A DNA stretch of 64,000 nt from Vulpes vulpes. Its lineage: Eukaryota; Chordata; Mammalia; Carnivora; Canidae. Shown here piece by piece: positions 22,450 through 32,659 of the stretch. The notes below the pieces were generated by a model. It made no database searches and was not told the DNA's origin. It worked only from the letters and a program-made list of their open reading frames with translations. A program made the translations under genes and the position numbers. Position 1 is the first letter of the stretch. Each line of letters begins with the position of its first letter. The stretch is taken from NCBI RefSeq assembly GCF_048418805.1, contig NC_132785.1, positions 126,149,268-126,213,267 on the forward strand, in the 5' to 3' direction.

Positions 22450-22660
22450 CCGAGGTAGGCACAGTTGGGAGCATTTTCTTCAAAGCAAGTTTTAGAGATT
22501 GTAGTAATTTTGAGGACCGAGGCCTGCCTTGGGCCCAGCCCTGACTTCCCGTGCAATAATTTATTACGGGAGGATTTTTCAGAGACAGCAATTGGCCTTG
22601 GAAGGGATGAGCTCATGAATATGCATCGGCCTAGCCTCATAAATTATGCATTTGGTAGGG
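22450..22660. other. Repeat-free AT-rich island, candidate conserved element
   Basis: It contains 'caataatttattac', 'gctcatgaatatgcat' and 'cataaattatgcat', a concentration of HOX/CDX- and POU-like words in non-repetitive DNA. No open frame or splice structure is seen. Confidence 0.3.
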
Positions 22661-23434
22661 AGGCTTCCCGGGGAGGCCAAAGAGGGCCGGGGGTGCTTAG
22701 TCCTGACAAGGCTTGCTCCCAAGCGCTCCTTGTAAAGCTCATATACTGCCTGCCCCCCCTCCCCGTGACAGTGAAATTGGGGGGCGCCCTTCTGGCTCCA
22801 TTAAAACATGGCACTCTGGTTTTCTAAGATTCTGGAGTTTACTTGCCTGTTGCTTCTCTGATGGCAATGCTGGCGGCCGGAGGGGTCAGAGCAGGCGTGC
22901 ACTCACCCGGGCGACTTGCTTCAGGCACGTAGCTCTTATAGCTCTTGAGAGTCTGACCTTGCAGAGGCCCAGCGGCTGAAAAGCTGACTCCCGGGGGTGT
23001 GCTTTACATGCTGTTTAGATTTAAAGGGCTCATATTCCTCCAAATGGGAGCGTGCTCAGGTCCATGTGACCCTAGCATCATGCGATAAGCACTGGGCCAA
23101 GAGTCAGGGTAGGACCCAGGTAGTAGCAGGTGTCTGGGGCACAGGCACCTGCCCTTCCCAGGCCCACCTGCGGCCTCCCAGATGCACTGCAGTGCACGCA
23201 GTGGGCACATTGGCCGTCAGGGTTCAAGGTGAACTCTGCATGGTCTGCTTGGCTGGATGGAGGTCACCTCTCCCCTGTGTCCGTCCCTCCTCTTGCCCAG
23301 CTGCTGCCACATGTGCCCACATTCTCTGAGGCTTCCAGGCAGTTCTGCTGTGTCTTGCAGGTCATACTTCAGCCACTCTTGAGGGCAGCCCTATACGAGG
23401 TGGTCTTGTTTCTCTGTCTACATCCTTCTGTGAC
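22661..23434. other. Single-copy stretch, nothing recognised
   Basis: Moderately GC-rich, with no assigned repeat or exon. Confidence 0.4.
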
Positions 23435-23450
23435 TGTCAGCTCCTTTTCT

Positions 23451-23495
23451 TTTCTTTTTTTTTTTTTTTAAGATTTTTATTTATTCATGAGAAAC

Positions 23496-23529
<34 letters not shown>

Positions 23530-23655
23530 AGAGACACAGGCAGAGGGAGAAGCAGGCTCCATACAGGAGCCTGACGTGGGACTCGATCCCGGGTCCTCAG
23601 GATCATGCCTTGGGCTGAAGGCGGCGCTAAACCGCTGAGCCACCAGGGCTGCCCT
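23451..23655 (-). mobile_element. SINEC_Cf, young full-length copy
   Basis: A complete antisense SINEC carries an expanded (GA)n run. It is flanked by a perfect 16-bp duplication, TGTCAGCTCCTTTTCT, at 23435-23450 and 23656-23671. Confidence 0.95.
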
Positions 23656-23671
23656 TGTCAGCTCCTTTTCT

Positions 23672-24935
23672 GCTATCCACAGCCTTCACGTGTGGGCACT
23701 TGAGATCCTTCCTTGCATCCCATCCTTCCTGGTCATGGTCCAGGCCTCAGTCGGAGCGGGGAAGGCCTGTCCTGGGAGTGGCTGGGAGGTGGTACTGCGG
23801 GTTTGGAGCAGGCTCACCTAGCACAGTCTCCCACCCAGCAGCTCTGGGGGAGCACCCCAAGGGCCCTCCTCATTCTCCCCTATAGCAGGGCCAGAGGAAG
23901 CTGCTCCCTGAGCCCTGTGAACACTCATGGATCAAGAGCTATGAGCCTGGGCTTAAACCATTCCATTTTTTTAAAAAGTAAACTTCCAAATATGTATAAG
24001 AAACAAAATCTCTATGGAAATTTAGTGACATGGAAGACAAAAAATCACCTGCAGTCCAGTCCCCTCGCTTGGAAACGCAGCGTGACAGTGCGGGGCTTCC
24101 TTCCCCCTGCCCGCCTGCTGCTCAGCAGAACTGCCCCTAAAAGCCACCCATAGGAGGGCGTCTCCCATCCTTTGTGCTCACCTTATGTCATAAGTGTTTC
24201 TCACGTTGCCGTGTCATCTCCGGAATTACTGCCTTTAATGACCGCAGAATGTAACGCACGAGACAATTCCCTTACATTGGGTGTTACTATGCAGGGTTTT
24301 TAAAAGTCACTGTTCAAAGGAAATGACTTTCCACCTTCTATTAATTTAATTCTTCTGTCATGTTGCTGGTGGAGGGCAGCTACCCACCGGCCCCTCCTCC
24401 ACACAGCTAGCCTCCTATGGCAGGAAACACGCTTTTCTCCCCAGCCTCACTGGAAGAGCCTTGAGGACAGGATCAGAACCCGCTCCTCTCCCAAACGTGT
24501 GCTGACAGCTGCCAATGTCAGTCTTGTTCCCACCAAGTGAACAACTATCTTGGGGCCAGATGATCCCCACGTTGGCATCATGGATCCCAGTTTAGGCTGA
24601 GCACACTGTCTCACTCAGTGCTTGTCTTCAGCCAAGTACAGAGTGGGAGGGCGGGGGGGGGGTGGATTCAGACGCTGCCCAAGGGCCACAGAAGAACCAA
24701 CACCCCACCTGGGGGAGCCACAGGTAAGCAGGGAGCCATCCAGCCTGAGGCCTTGGCACCAACAGAAACCAGGGGCCCGTGAGAGCAACACGTTGGAGGC
24801 TGAACCAACTCAGTGGCTGAACAGATGTGGGGATGGGCCAGGAAATGGACCCCACCACTGGGCCGTGACCTGGACCTTCAGCATCTTCATCCATACCAGT
24901 GGGACAGTCACAGCACCTGTGCCCCTGGATTGTTT
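23672..24935. other. Single-copy stretch, nothing recognised
   Basis: No exon, RNA gene or assigned repeat. A G-run lies at 24651-24662. Confidence 0.4.
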
Positions 24936-25110
24936 TTTTAAGATTTTATTTTTTTATTCATGAGAGACAAAAAATTGAGAGAGAGAGGCAGAGACACAGG
25001 CAGAGGGAGAAGCAGGCTCCATGCAGGGAGCCTGATGTGGGACTCAGGACCCCCGGATTATGCCCTGAGCCAGAGGCAGATGCTTAACCACTGATCCACC
25101 CAGGTGGCCC
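24936..25110 (-). mobile_element. SINEC_Cf copy
   Basis: An antisense SINEC with 'aagattttatttttttattc', the GA-rich segment and 'ccacccaggtggcccc'. The flanks 'cctggattgtttttt' and 'cctgtattgttttta' are the duplication, with one mismatch. Confidence 0.9.
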
Positions 25111-25139
25111 CCTGTATTGTTTTTAAGTGTGTTTATTTA

Positions 25140-25304
25140 TTTTTTAAAAAGATTTTATTTATTTATTCATGAGAGACACACAGAGAGAGGCAGAGACACA
25201 GGCAGAGGGAGAAGCAGGCTCCACACAGGGAGCCCGATGCAGGACTCGATCCCGGGACCCCAGGATCATGCCCTAGGCCAAAGGCTGAGGCACCCAGGCG
25301 TCCC
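25140..25304 (-). mobile_element. SINEC_Cf copy with a small deletion in the head
   Basis: An antisense SINEC from 'aaaaagattttatttattta' to 'gcacccaggcgtccc'. The usual 'caaccactgagcca' segment is missing. The flanks 'agtgtgtttattta' and 'agtgtatttatta' are an imperfect duplication. Confidence 0.9.
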
Positions 25305-26245
25305 AGTGTATTTATTATTTTTTTAATCGACATCGAGTGTTGCATACAGCAAAGTGAGCAAGTTGCAAGTGCACCACCTGGTGACTTTTCACAAAGTGAA
25401 CACACACCTGTGTGACCAGTACCCTGATCAAGAGACAGAACGGTTATGGCACCTGAAGTGCCCCTGACACATCCTCTGGGCACAAACGCATAAGCAAATT
25501 GCTGCCTGAAACCCCGACAGTAGCTTAGCTTTGCTTGGTTTAGACATTATGTACCTGCAAATACGAAGGCTGGGCGAGAGTTCAGCAACTGGAATTCACA
25601 CACGTTGCTGGTGGACTGTAAATTGTTGAAAGCATTTTGGAAAACTGTGATTACCTACTAAAGCAGAATTATACTGTTGGCATGTCTGTGTGACATATTT
25701 GTATGTGTGTGTGTGTGTAGGACACGTGTGTGTGTAGGACACATGTGTGTGCACACATGCACGCGCACACATACTACTCCTAGTGATGTCCCCAGTAGAC
25801 ATAAATACACATATTTGCTAAAAGACAAGAATGTTCACAGCAGCACATTCATGAAACCTTAAACTGGAAACTGCCTACGTGTCTGTCAACACTAAAATCA
25901 ATAAATTGATCAGCACATTCACACAGTAAAGCGGCGCTCAGCAAGAAGAAGGAAAGAGGGACACAGAGCAGGCTGGATCTCAGAGAGGAGGGAGGCCGAG
26001 ACACAGGAGCACACGCGGGCATGTTCCCCAGACCCCGGGAGTAACTGAGCTCAGACACGGGCAGGTGTCTGGCCTCCCCCAAGGGCCCAGTGAACTTGGC
26101 TATCGTTGGCGTTAAGAGTTCTCATGACTGGGGTTGTCCTCTGGATGCTCCACTAAGCTGTACAGATGTTTTGATTGATTTGAGCTTTTACAGTTCACAT
26201 TCCTTAACCTCTCTGAGCCGCAGCACAGAATAACACCGAGCGTGG
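25305..26245. other. Stretch with decayed TG/CA microsatellite
   Basis: A (TG)n/(CA)n patch lies at about 25690-25775. The rest has no recognised gene, though part resembles old repeat-derived DNA that I could not assign. Confidence 0.4.
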
Positions 26246-26458
26246 GAGGGGCGCTGGGGTGGCTCCGTGGGTTGAGCATCTCTTGATTTTGGCTCAGGTC
26301 GTGATCTCAGGGTGGTGACATGGAGCCCTGCGTTGGCCTCTGTGCTTAGTGTGGAGTCTGCTTATGTCTCTCCCTCTGCTCCCTCCCCACCTGCTTGCCC
26401 TCTCTCTGTCTCTCTCAAATAAGTAAGTAAGTAAGTAAATAAATAAATAATATTTATT
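26246..26458 (+). mobile_element. CAN-SINE, older subfamily
   Basis: A sense head 'gcgctggggtggctccgtgg', then 'ggctcaggtcgtgatctcag', a CT-rich middle and an AAGT/AAAT-rich tail. Confidence 0.85.
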
Positions 26459-26461
26459 TTA

Positions 26462-26628
26462 AAAATATTTTATTTATTTATTTGACAGGGAGTGTGTGTG
26501 CTCGAGAAAGAGCACGAACAGGGTGGCGGGGCAGAGACAGAGGGAGAAGCAGGGAATCCAACGCAGGACCCCAGGATCATGACCTGATCCAAAGACGGAC
26601 ACAACCAACTGAGCCACTCAGGCACCCA
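26462..26628 (-). mobile_element. CAN-SINE, older subfamily
   Basis: Antisense, from 'aaatattttatttatttatt' to 'ccactcaggcaccc'. It lies tail to tail with the sense copy just upstream. Confidence 0.85.
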
Positions 26629-26643
26629 CTAAATAAAACCTTT

Positions 26644-26830
26644 ATTTTTTTATTTTATTTTTTTAAAGATTTATTTATTCATGAGAGACACAAAGAGAGA
26701 GAGGCAGAGACATAGGCAGAGGGAGAAGCAGGCTCCTCGCAGGGAGCCCCATGTGGGACTGGATCCTGGATCCTGGGATCACGCCCTGATCCGAAGGTCG
26801 ATGCTCAACCCCTGAGCCACCCAGGCATCC
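26644..26830 (-). mobile_element. SINEC_Cf, young copy
   Basis: An antisense SINEC flanked by a perfect 15-bp duplication, CTAAATAAAACCTTT, at 26629-26643 and 26831-26845. It is the third SINE in a 600-bp cluster. Confidence 0.95.
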
Positions 26831-26849
26831 CTAAATAAAACCTTTAAAA

Positions 26850-28094
26850 AAAAAAAAAAGAGCATGGGGAGTGATGTGGGCCGGCTGCTCAGGATCAGGG
26901 CAGTGGCCCTTCTTGCCCATCACCACACCTGCTCTGCTGGGCCAGGCCAGGGCCAGGGGGAGGCTTTGGCTACGGAGGTCCCTGACCCGTGGAGGCCCTC
27001 CCTGGAAAGCAGGGTTTGGGTCTCAGGGCTGCACTTGGCTTCTTGCTACTACTGCAGGCCAGCCAAGGGCCTTGAATGCTTCCTCAGGAGGAGAGGGCTT
27101 GCAGCAGGGTCCGGAGGCCAGGGTGCAAGAGTTGGGGCGTCGGAGACAGGCGTGAATCCCAGGTGGGCCAGTGATTTGCAGTGTGAGCTCCAGAGCTGGC
27201 CTTCCCCCTCCTCCTCCCATCCTTTTCTTTATCCCTTCCCCTTCCCCCTCCCTTTCTCCCTCTCACTTTTTCTGCAATTTCACAGACAATAAAGAGAGGT
27301 CACTGGCCTGGCCCAGGTCACATGGACAGTAAGAGCTGGGGCCAGAATTCAGCCCTCACTGTCCCTCGTGCTCCCCTGGCCACCCCTGGGGTTAAGGTGG
27401 TCTTCCCCACTTGGAGCCGCCCCTCCCCACTGGACCCAAGCTAAGCTCCTGGTGTCAGGCCCTTGTTCAGAAAACCTCACTGGTTCCTGCTGCCTTTTCC
27501 CCAGAGGAGCACAAAGCCTGGGTTGTTGCCCCTGTGTGTCCAGGCTAGACGGCGCGACAAGGGAATTGGCAGTTGCCCCTCTGCGCTCTGGACCCGGTCT
27601 CGTGTGAGACCCTGTGCAGGGGAGCAGTGCTGTCCCCGCTCTACCCACTGGGAAGCCAGGCTCTGAGGAGCGAAGACGAGCCTGAGCCTTGCACTGTGGG
27701 ATAGCCGGGGCGAGATCCAGCCCAGGCCACACGCTGCCACCAGCCCTCCTGTGGGGTGGGACCTCCCAGGGGATGGGGGGTGCAGCAAAGGAAGCCACAG
27801 CTCCTTTGTTGCCCTATCTCTGTGGATGACAACCCTGAGATACGCATCGGTGTCGTCCTTTGGCAAAGACACTGCTGCGATCCGTATCTAAACGCACCTG
27901 GGTACGGGCTGGTTCTTGCTTTCCAGGAGAAAGGGCTGCAGCAGGTGGCAGCCTGAGAGGCACATTCTGCCTAATGAACGGTCTCCACCACCCAAATGCA
28001 CACCGATGTGGGGTCAGAGGAGGGCCGGGCTGGCTTTTCATTGTGCCTGGGCAGAGACAGCAGCAGGGCAGAGCAGAAGAGCCCACTGTATACT
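26850..28094. other. GC-rich stretch, nothing recognised
   Basis: A CT-rich patch lies at 27205-27270. No exon was assigned. Open frames on both strands are unremarkable. Confidence 0.4.
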
Positions 28095-28345
28095 CAGAGC
28101 TCTCCAGAGAAACAGAAGCAGTGGGGTACACACAGGGGCCTTTAAGAGGTTTGTTATGGGAATTGGTTGCACCTGGTTACGGGGGCCGAGCCGTCCCACC
28201 ATCAGCCATCTCCAAGCCTGAGGCTCAGGAAAGCCTGTGGTATGATTCAATCCCAGTCCAAAGGCCTGAGAATCTGGGAGCCAATACGTTGCAGGAGATG
28301 TAAGTTCCAGTCTGTGTCCCAAAGCCCCCAGAATCAAGAGTGTAG
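28095..28345 (+). repeat. Ancient interspersed repeat, family not assigned
   Basis: 'gctctccagagaaacagaag' followed by 'tgttatgggaattggttgca' and 'tccagtccaaaggcctgag' is a known mammalian repeat pattern. I do not assign the family name. Confidence 0.55.
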
Positions 28346-28477
28346 GGATCCCCAGGGCAGGAGGTGACGTCCCAGCTCAAAGAGCAAAATCGCCCTTCCC
28401 CTACCTGTTCGTTCTATTCGGGACTTCCGTAGTGGACTGGATGGTGCCCACCCGCAGGGGTAAAGGCGAGCTTCTTT

Positions 28478-28661
28478 TCTTTTTTAAAAGATTTTATTTA
28501 TTTATTCATGAGAGACACAGAGAGGGAGGCAGAGACACAGGCAGAGGGAGAAGCAGGCTCCCTGTGGGGAGCCCGATGTGGGACTCGATGCCGGGACCCC
28601 GGGATCACACCCTGGGCCAAAGGCAGATGCTCAACCCCTGAGCCACCCGGGGGTCCCTGAG
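28478..28661 (-). mobile_element. SINEC_Cf, young copy
   Basis: An antisense SINEC with a perfect 13-bp duplication, GGCGAGCTTCTTT, at 28465-28477 and 28662-28674. Confidence 0.95.
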
Positions 28662-28916
28662 GGCGAGCTTCTTTATTCAGGCTGCAGATTCAAACGCACT
28701 TTCTGAGACACCCTCAGACACACCCAGAAATAACGTTTCACCAGTGGTCTGGGCGTCCCTTAGTCCAGCCAAGTGAACACATGAAATTCCCCACGACACC
28801 CACTAAGCCTGGCAGGGTGTCTGTGTGGAGAGTAAGGAGCCACGCTGTCGACAGCCCCACTGGGGCTCCCTTGGTGGAAAGCACTGATGCCTTTGGGGGG
28901 GATAAGAATACTTCTC

Positions 28917-29131
28917 GGGGATCCCTGGGTGGCGCAGTGGTTTGGCGCCTGCCTTTGGCCCAGGGCGCGATCCTGGAGACCCGGGATCGAGTCCCACGTC
29001 GGGCTCCCGGTGCATGGAGCCTGCTTCTCCCTCTGCCTATGTCTCTGCGTCTCTCTGTCTCTCTCTCTCTCTGTGACTATCATAAATAAATAAAAAATTT
29101 AAAAAAAAGTATTAAAAAAAAAAAAAAAAAA
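28917..29131 (+). mobile_element. SINEC_Cf, young copy with long A tail
   Basis: A sense element starting 'gggatccctgggtggcgcag' and ending in a run of more than 20 A. It has a perfect 13-bp duplication, AAGAATACTTCTC, at 28904-28916 and 29132-29144. Confidence 0.95.
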
Positions 29132-29160
29132 AAGAATACTTCTCAAAATGCATTGATCAG

Positions 29161-29351
29161 GGCAGCCAGGTGGTTCAGCGGTTTAGCACCGCCTTCAGCC
29201 CAGGGCGTGATCCTAGAGACCCGGGATCCGGTCCCATGTCAGGTTCCCTGCATGGAGCCTGTTTCTCCCTCAGCCTGTGTCTCTGCCTCTCTCTCTCTCC
29301 TCTCTGTGTTTCTCATGAATAAATAAATAAATAAATAAAATCTTGAAAAAA
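29161..29351 (+). mobile_element. SINEC_Cf copy
   Basis: A sense element starting 'ggcagccaggtggttcagcg'. It is flanked by ATGCATTGATCAG (29148-29160) and ATGCATTAATCAG (29352-29364), one mismatch. It lies 30 bp downstream of the previous SINEC in the same orientation. Confidence 0.95.
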
Positions 29352-29364
29352 ATGCATTAATCAG

Positions 29365-30124
29365 TGTTAAGCCATAGAGGTTAACACATACAGTGGCAGA
29401 CACCTACTACGCGGCCAGTTCCGTGGTACAAGCGTGAACGAGCTGTTGCCCTGCATGTAATGTGGGTGCCCCGGAGCAGAGTGGGGGAGGGAAGTAGGGC
29501 AGGGAAGAGGCCAAACAAGGTGGATCAGCATCCCTCAGGGGGTTCTGCATGGGATCAGCGCCTCAGTCGGCCCCAGGCCAAGGGCCAGTGAGGCCCTTGG
29601 TGCAAACTCATTGGGCAGCTGTTGGTTAAGAGTCCTGGGGTGAGAGGAGGAGGAGAGAAAGGAAGGGGGTGCGTTTCACTTCACCTGCAGAATTTGTTAA
29701 AGCTCAGATGCCTGAGCCCAGAGATTCTGATTCACTGGGTGGATAATTTGCATTTCTAACAAGCCCCCAGGTGCTGCTGATGCCAAGCATCCATGTTTTC
29801 AAAGGCCAGAGCCCCGCAGAGCAAACAGAGGGTAAAGAGGGCCTTGGAGGGTCAGGGCAGGCTCCCTGGAGGGGACCCCAGAGGTGCTGCCCGAAGGAAA
29901 CAGAGGAAGGAAATGGGAGGTGGCTGACCTAGCAGAGAAGGAGAGAGGCCACCACCAGCGTTCCAGTCCAGGTATAGAGCAGGAGAAGCAGGATGGACCG
30001 TGCGTGGCCACAGGAGCAAGCACGCTTGGTGAAATATGCACGGAAGGTTCTTGGTAGACCCCTGGCTTGGCCGGCGGTAGGTCTGTATCAGCGGGCGGGG
30101 ACACCCAAACCACTGCCTTACCCA
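29365..30124. other. Stretch with weak L2-like content
   Basis: The section 29800-30010 ('caggctccctggaggggac', 'aggtatagagcaggagaag') resembles an antisense L2 relic. The remainder is unassigned and no gene is seen. Confidence 0.4.
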
Positions 30125-30208
30125 GTCCTCAATGGTATTTTTTTATTGGGATAAAACACAGGAAACAGAAAAGTTACCATCTTAACCGTGTTTAAGTGTA
30201 CAGCTCAG

Positions 30209-30388
30209 GGGCACCGGGGTGGCTCAGTGGTAGAGCGTCTGCCTTCGGCTCAGGGGGTGATCCTGGGGTCCTGGGATCGAGTCCCACATCAGGCTCCCCG
30301 CTTGGAGCCTGCTTCTCCCTCTGCCTATGTCTCTGCCTCCCTCTCTGTGTCTCTCATGAATAAATAAATAAATAAAATTTCTAAAAAA
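30209..30388 (+). mobile_element. SINEC_Cf copy inside the old L1M
   Basis: A sense SINEC with head 'ggcaccggggtggctcagtg' and tail 'aataaataaataaaatttc'. The flanks AAGTGTACAGCTCA and AAGTGCACAGCTCA are the duplication. Confidence 0.9.
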
Positions 30389-30904
30389 AAGTGCACAGCT
30401 CAAGGGCATTAAGCACATTTACACTGTGGTGTGGCCGCCACCACCACCCTTCTCTACTGTTTTTTGCAAAACAGAAACCCTATATTCATTATCCTGTAAG
30501 CACTGACTCTGCCTCTCCCTCCCCCAGCTCCTGGGAACCACCGTTCTACTTTCTCTTTCTTTGAATTTGACTCCTCCAGGGACGTCATACAGGTGGAATC
30601 GGACAGGATTTGTCTTCGCGTGACTGCCTTAGGTGACCCCCTTTTGTGATTGTCACTTAGTGTAATGTCCTCAAGGTTCATCCATGTGGTAGGAGGCGTC
30701 AGAATTCATTTACATTTCTTTTTCTTTAGAGAGGAAGAGAAGTTTATTCTTCCCCATAAGCACTAGAATTTCTTTACCTTTTTTAAAAAAGCTTTTTAAT
30801 TCTATATAGTTAACGTACAGTGTAATATTAGTTTCAGGTGTATAATACAGTGATTCAGCTCTTCCATGCATGACCTGGTGCTCATCACGACAGGTATACC
30901 CTTT

Positions 30905-31067
30905 TCTTTAAAAAAAGATTTTATTTATTTATTTATGGGAGAGAGAGAGGCAGAGGAAGAAGCAGGCGCCATGCAGGGAGCCCGACGTGGAACTCGATCC
31001 CAGGACCCCAGGATCACGCCCTGAGTCATAGGGAGACACTCAACTCCTGGGCCACTCAGGCGTCCCA
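30905..31067 (-). mobile_element. SINEC_Cf copy nested in the younger L1
   Basis: An antisense SINEC flanked by CGACAGGTATACCCTT and TGACAGGTGTACCCTT. It is the innermost layer of an L1M/L1/SINE nest. Confidence 0.9.
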
Positions 31068-31319
31068 TGACAGGTGTACCCTTAATCCCCATCCCCTGCT
31101 TCCCCTGTCCCGCTACCCACCTCCCCTCCAGGAACCACTAGTTTGTTCTCTGTAGTTAAGAGTCTGTCTCTCGCTCTTGCTTTCTCCCTTTGCTCATTTG
31201 TTTTGTTTCTTAAATTCCACCTATGAGTGAGATCATATGGTATCTTTCTCTGACTGATTTATTCCACTTAGCATAATACACTCTAGCTCCATCTATGTCA
31301 TTGTAAATGGCAAGATTTC

Positions 31320-31380
31320 ACTCTTTTTGATGGCTGAGTACTATTCCTATACACACACACACGCATACACGTATATATCC
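31320..31380. repeat. Short CA/TA microsatellite patch in the L1
   Basis: 'acacacacacacgcatacac' followed by 'gtatatatcc' lies at the usual position of the variable run in the L1 ORF2 end. Confidence 0.5.
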
Positions 31381-31789
31381 CACATCTTCTTTATCCATTC
31401 ATTAGTCGATGGACACTTGGGCTGCTTCCATAATTTGGATATTATACATAATGCTGCTATAAGCATTGAGGTGCATGTGTCCCTTTGAATTAGCGTTTTT
31501 TAGAATTTCCTCTTTTATTAAGGCTGAATAATATTCCATTTTATAGGCATACCATCTTTTGTTTATCCGTTCGGCTGTCAGTGGACACTTGGGCTGTTTC
31601 CACCTGTTGCTCTCATGAGTGATGCTGCTGTGAACACAGGCATGCAAACATCTGTTCGCGCCCCTGCTCTCAACTGTTTGGGGTATACAGTCCGAAGTGG
31701 AATTGTTGGATCATATGACAATTCTATGTGTAACTACTTTGAGGAACTGAATCAGTATTTTTGATCCCCCCACAGATTGGCTGAGAATT

Positions 31790-32340
31790 TCAGGGAGGCT
31801 TAGCAACAGCGGGATGAGTCGGTCATTACTCTCTCACATTATTTAATGCCTGATTAATAGCTTCATTATCCTAGGCTTAAAAGCCAGGTTTGAACTCTTC
31901 ACCATTGAAATTGCATTGGACAACGTTAACTATCCACCCAAATCAACATCCATAATTTGTTCCAGTTGGCAAGGGAAAATGTTTAAAATTCAATGAAGCC
32001 AGCAGATACCCACAACCCTGTGTTGCCAAGCAGCAACCATGCTCACAAACGGCCAAAGCTTTTCTTATAAAGAGAGGAGGAGGCCAGGGTTCGCCAGGAG
32101 ACAGCGGGTCTGTCGCTAATGGACTGAGGTTGGCCGTGGAGTTTCTATAGGAGGCAAAGTGCAATCCATCATCTTGGAGTGTTTACTTTGAAAGTGCGGC
32201 CTGTCCGCTGGGAGTCACAGTTTTCCAAGGTCCTTTTGCTGGTTCTGCTGATTCATATTCCCACAATTCCTTCACCGCATAATATTTTCCCATTGCCATG
32301 GTGACCGTGTGGGGAGAAGGAATAGGGAGAGACTTCAGAG
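31790..32340. other. Repeat-free island, candidate conserved element
   Basis: This non-repetitive, AT-rich sequence contains 'atgcctgattaatagcttc', 'attgaaattgcattggacaa' and an X-box-like palindrome at 32292-32305. No coding signal is visible. Confidence 0.3.
32292..32305. promoter_or_regulatory. Weak RFX X-box-like palindrome
   Basis: ATTGCCATGGTGAC has one mismatch in each X-box arm. It is recorded because stronger versions sit at both candidate EML1 promoters. Confidence 0.25.
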
Positions 32341-32489
32341 TTTCCTTCTTATTTCACAGGACTGAGATTTGACTTCTGCTGGAGAGTGGGCTACATGCTT
32401 CTATTTTAAAGAGAAGAAGAGGTTGGTTCTGCTGAACAGAGTTTACTTGGGCTCAGAGAGAGCAGGAGTCAGGGAAAGAGAACAGCGGG

Positions 32490-32645
32490 GCAGCTGGTCC
32501 TGGTTCCAGCACTTTCTAGCTGGTTCTGGCGCTTTCCGGTTGTTGACCTTGGGCAAGACTCTTTCCTTCTCTGAGCTTTGGTTCCTTTCTCTATAAACTG
32601 AGAAACAGAATGGCAATTAGGGTTCTCTGTGGAATGGATTGAGAA
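32490..32645 (+). repeat. MIR relic
   Basis: 'gttgaccttgggcaagactc', 'cttctctgagctttggttcc' and 'aaactgagaaacagaatggc' follow MIR order. Confidence 0.75.
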
Positions 32646-32659
32646 AATACAAGACATTT

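Larger units (their letters stand above)
30778..31500 (-). mobile_element. Younger 5'-truncated L1, antisense
   Basis: From its 3' side it reads 'ttagtttcaggtgtataata', 'ccaggaaccactagtttgtt', 'cacctatgagtgagatcata', 'gcttccataatttggatatt' and 'gcatgtgtccctttgaatt'. This is the reverse complement of an L1 ORF2 end and 3' UTR. The flanking words TAGAATTTCTTTA (about 30767) and TAGAATTTCCTCT (about 31503) suggest the duplication made on entry into the older L1M. Confidence 0.8.
30125..31750 (-). repeat. Old L1M relic split by a younger L1
   Basis: The left part (30125-30770) shows 'accatcttaaccgtgtttaa', 'gaatttgactcctcc' and 'tcaaggttcatccatgtggt'. The right part (31503-31750) continues in register with 'ttaaggctgaataatattcc' and 'ggacacttgggctgtttcca'. 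Both are antisense to the L1 transcript direction. The interruption is the younger L1 at 30778-31500, and a SINEC at 30209-30388 also splits the left part. Confidence 0.8.

Noticed and set aside
28478..28661. tRNA gene suggested by tRNA-like A/B box words
   Set aside because: The words belong to the tRNA-Lys-derived head of a SINEC retroposon. The same applies to every other SINE in the window.
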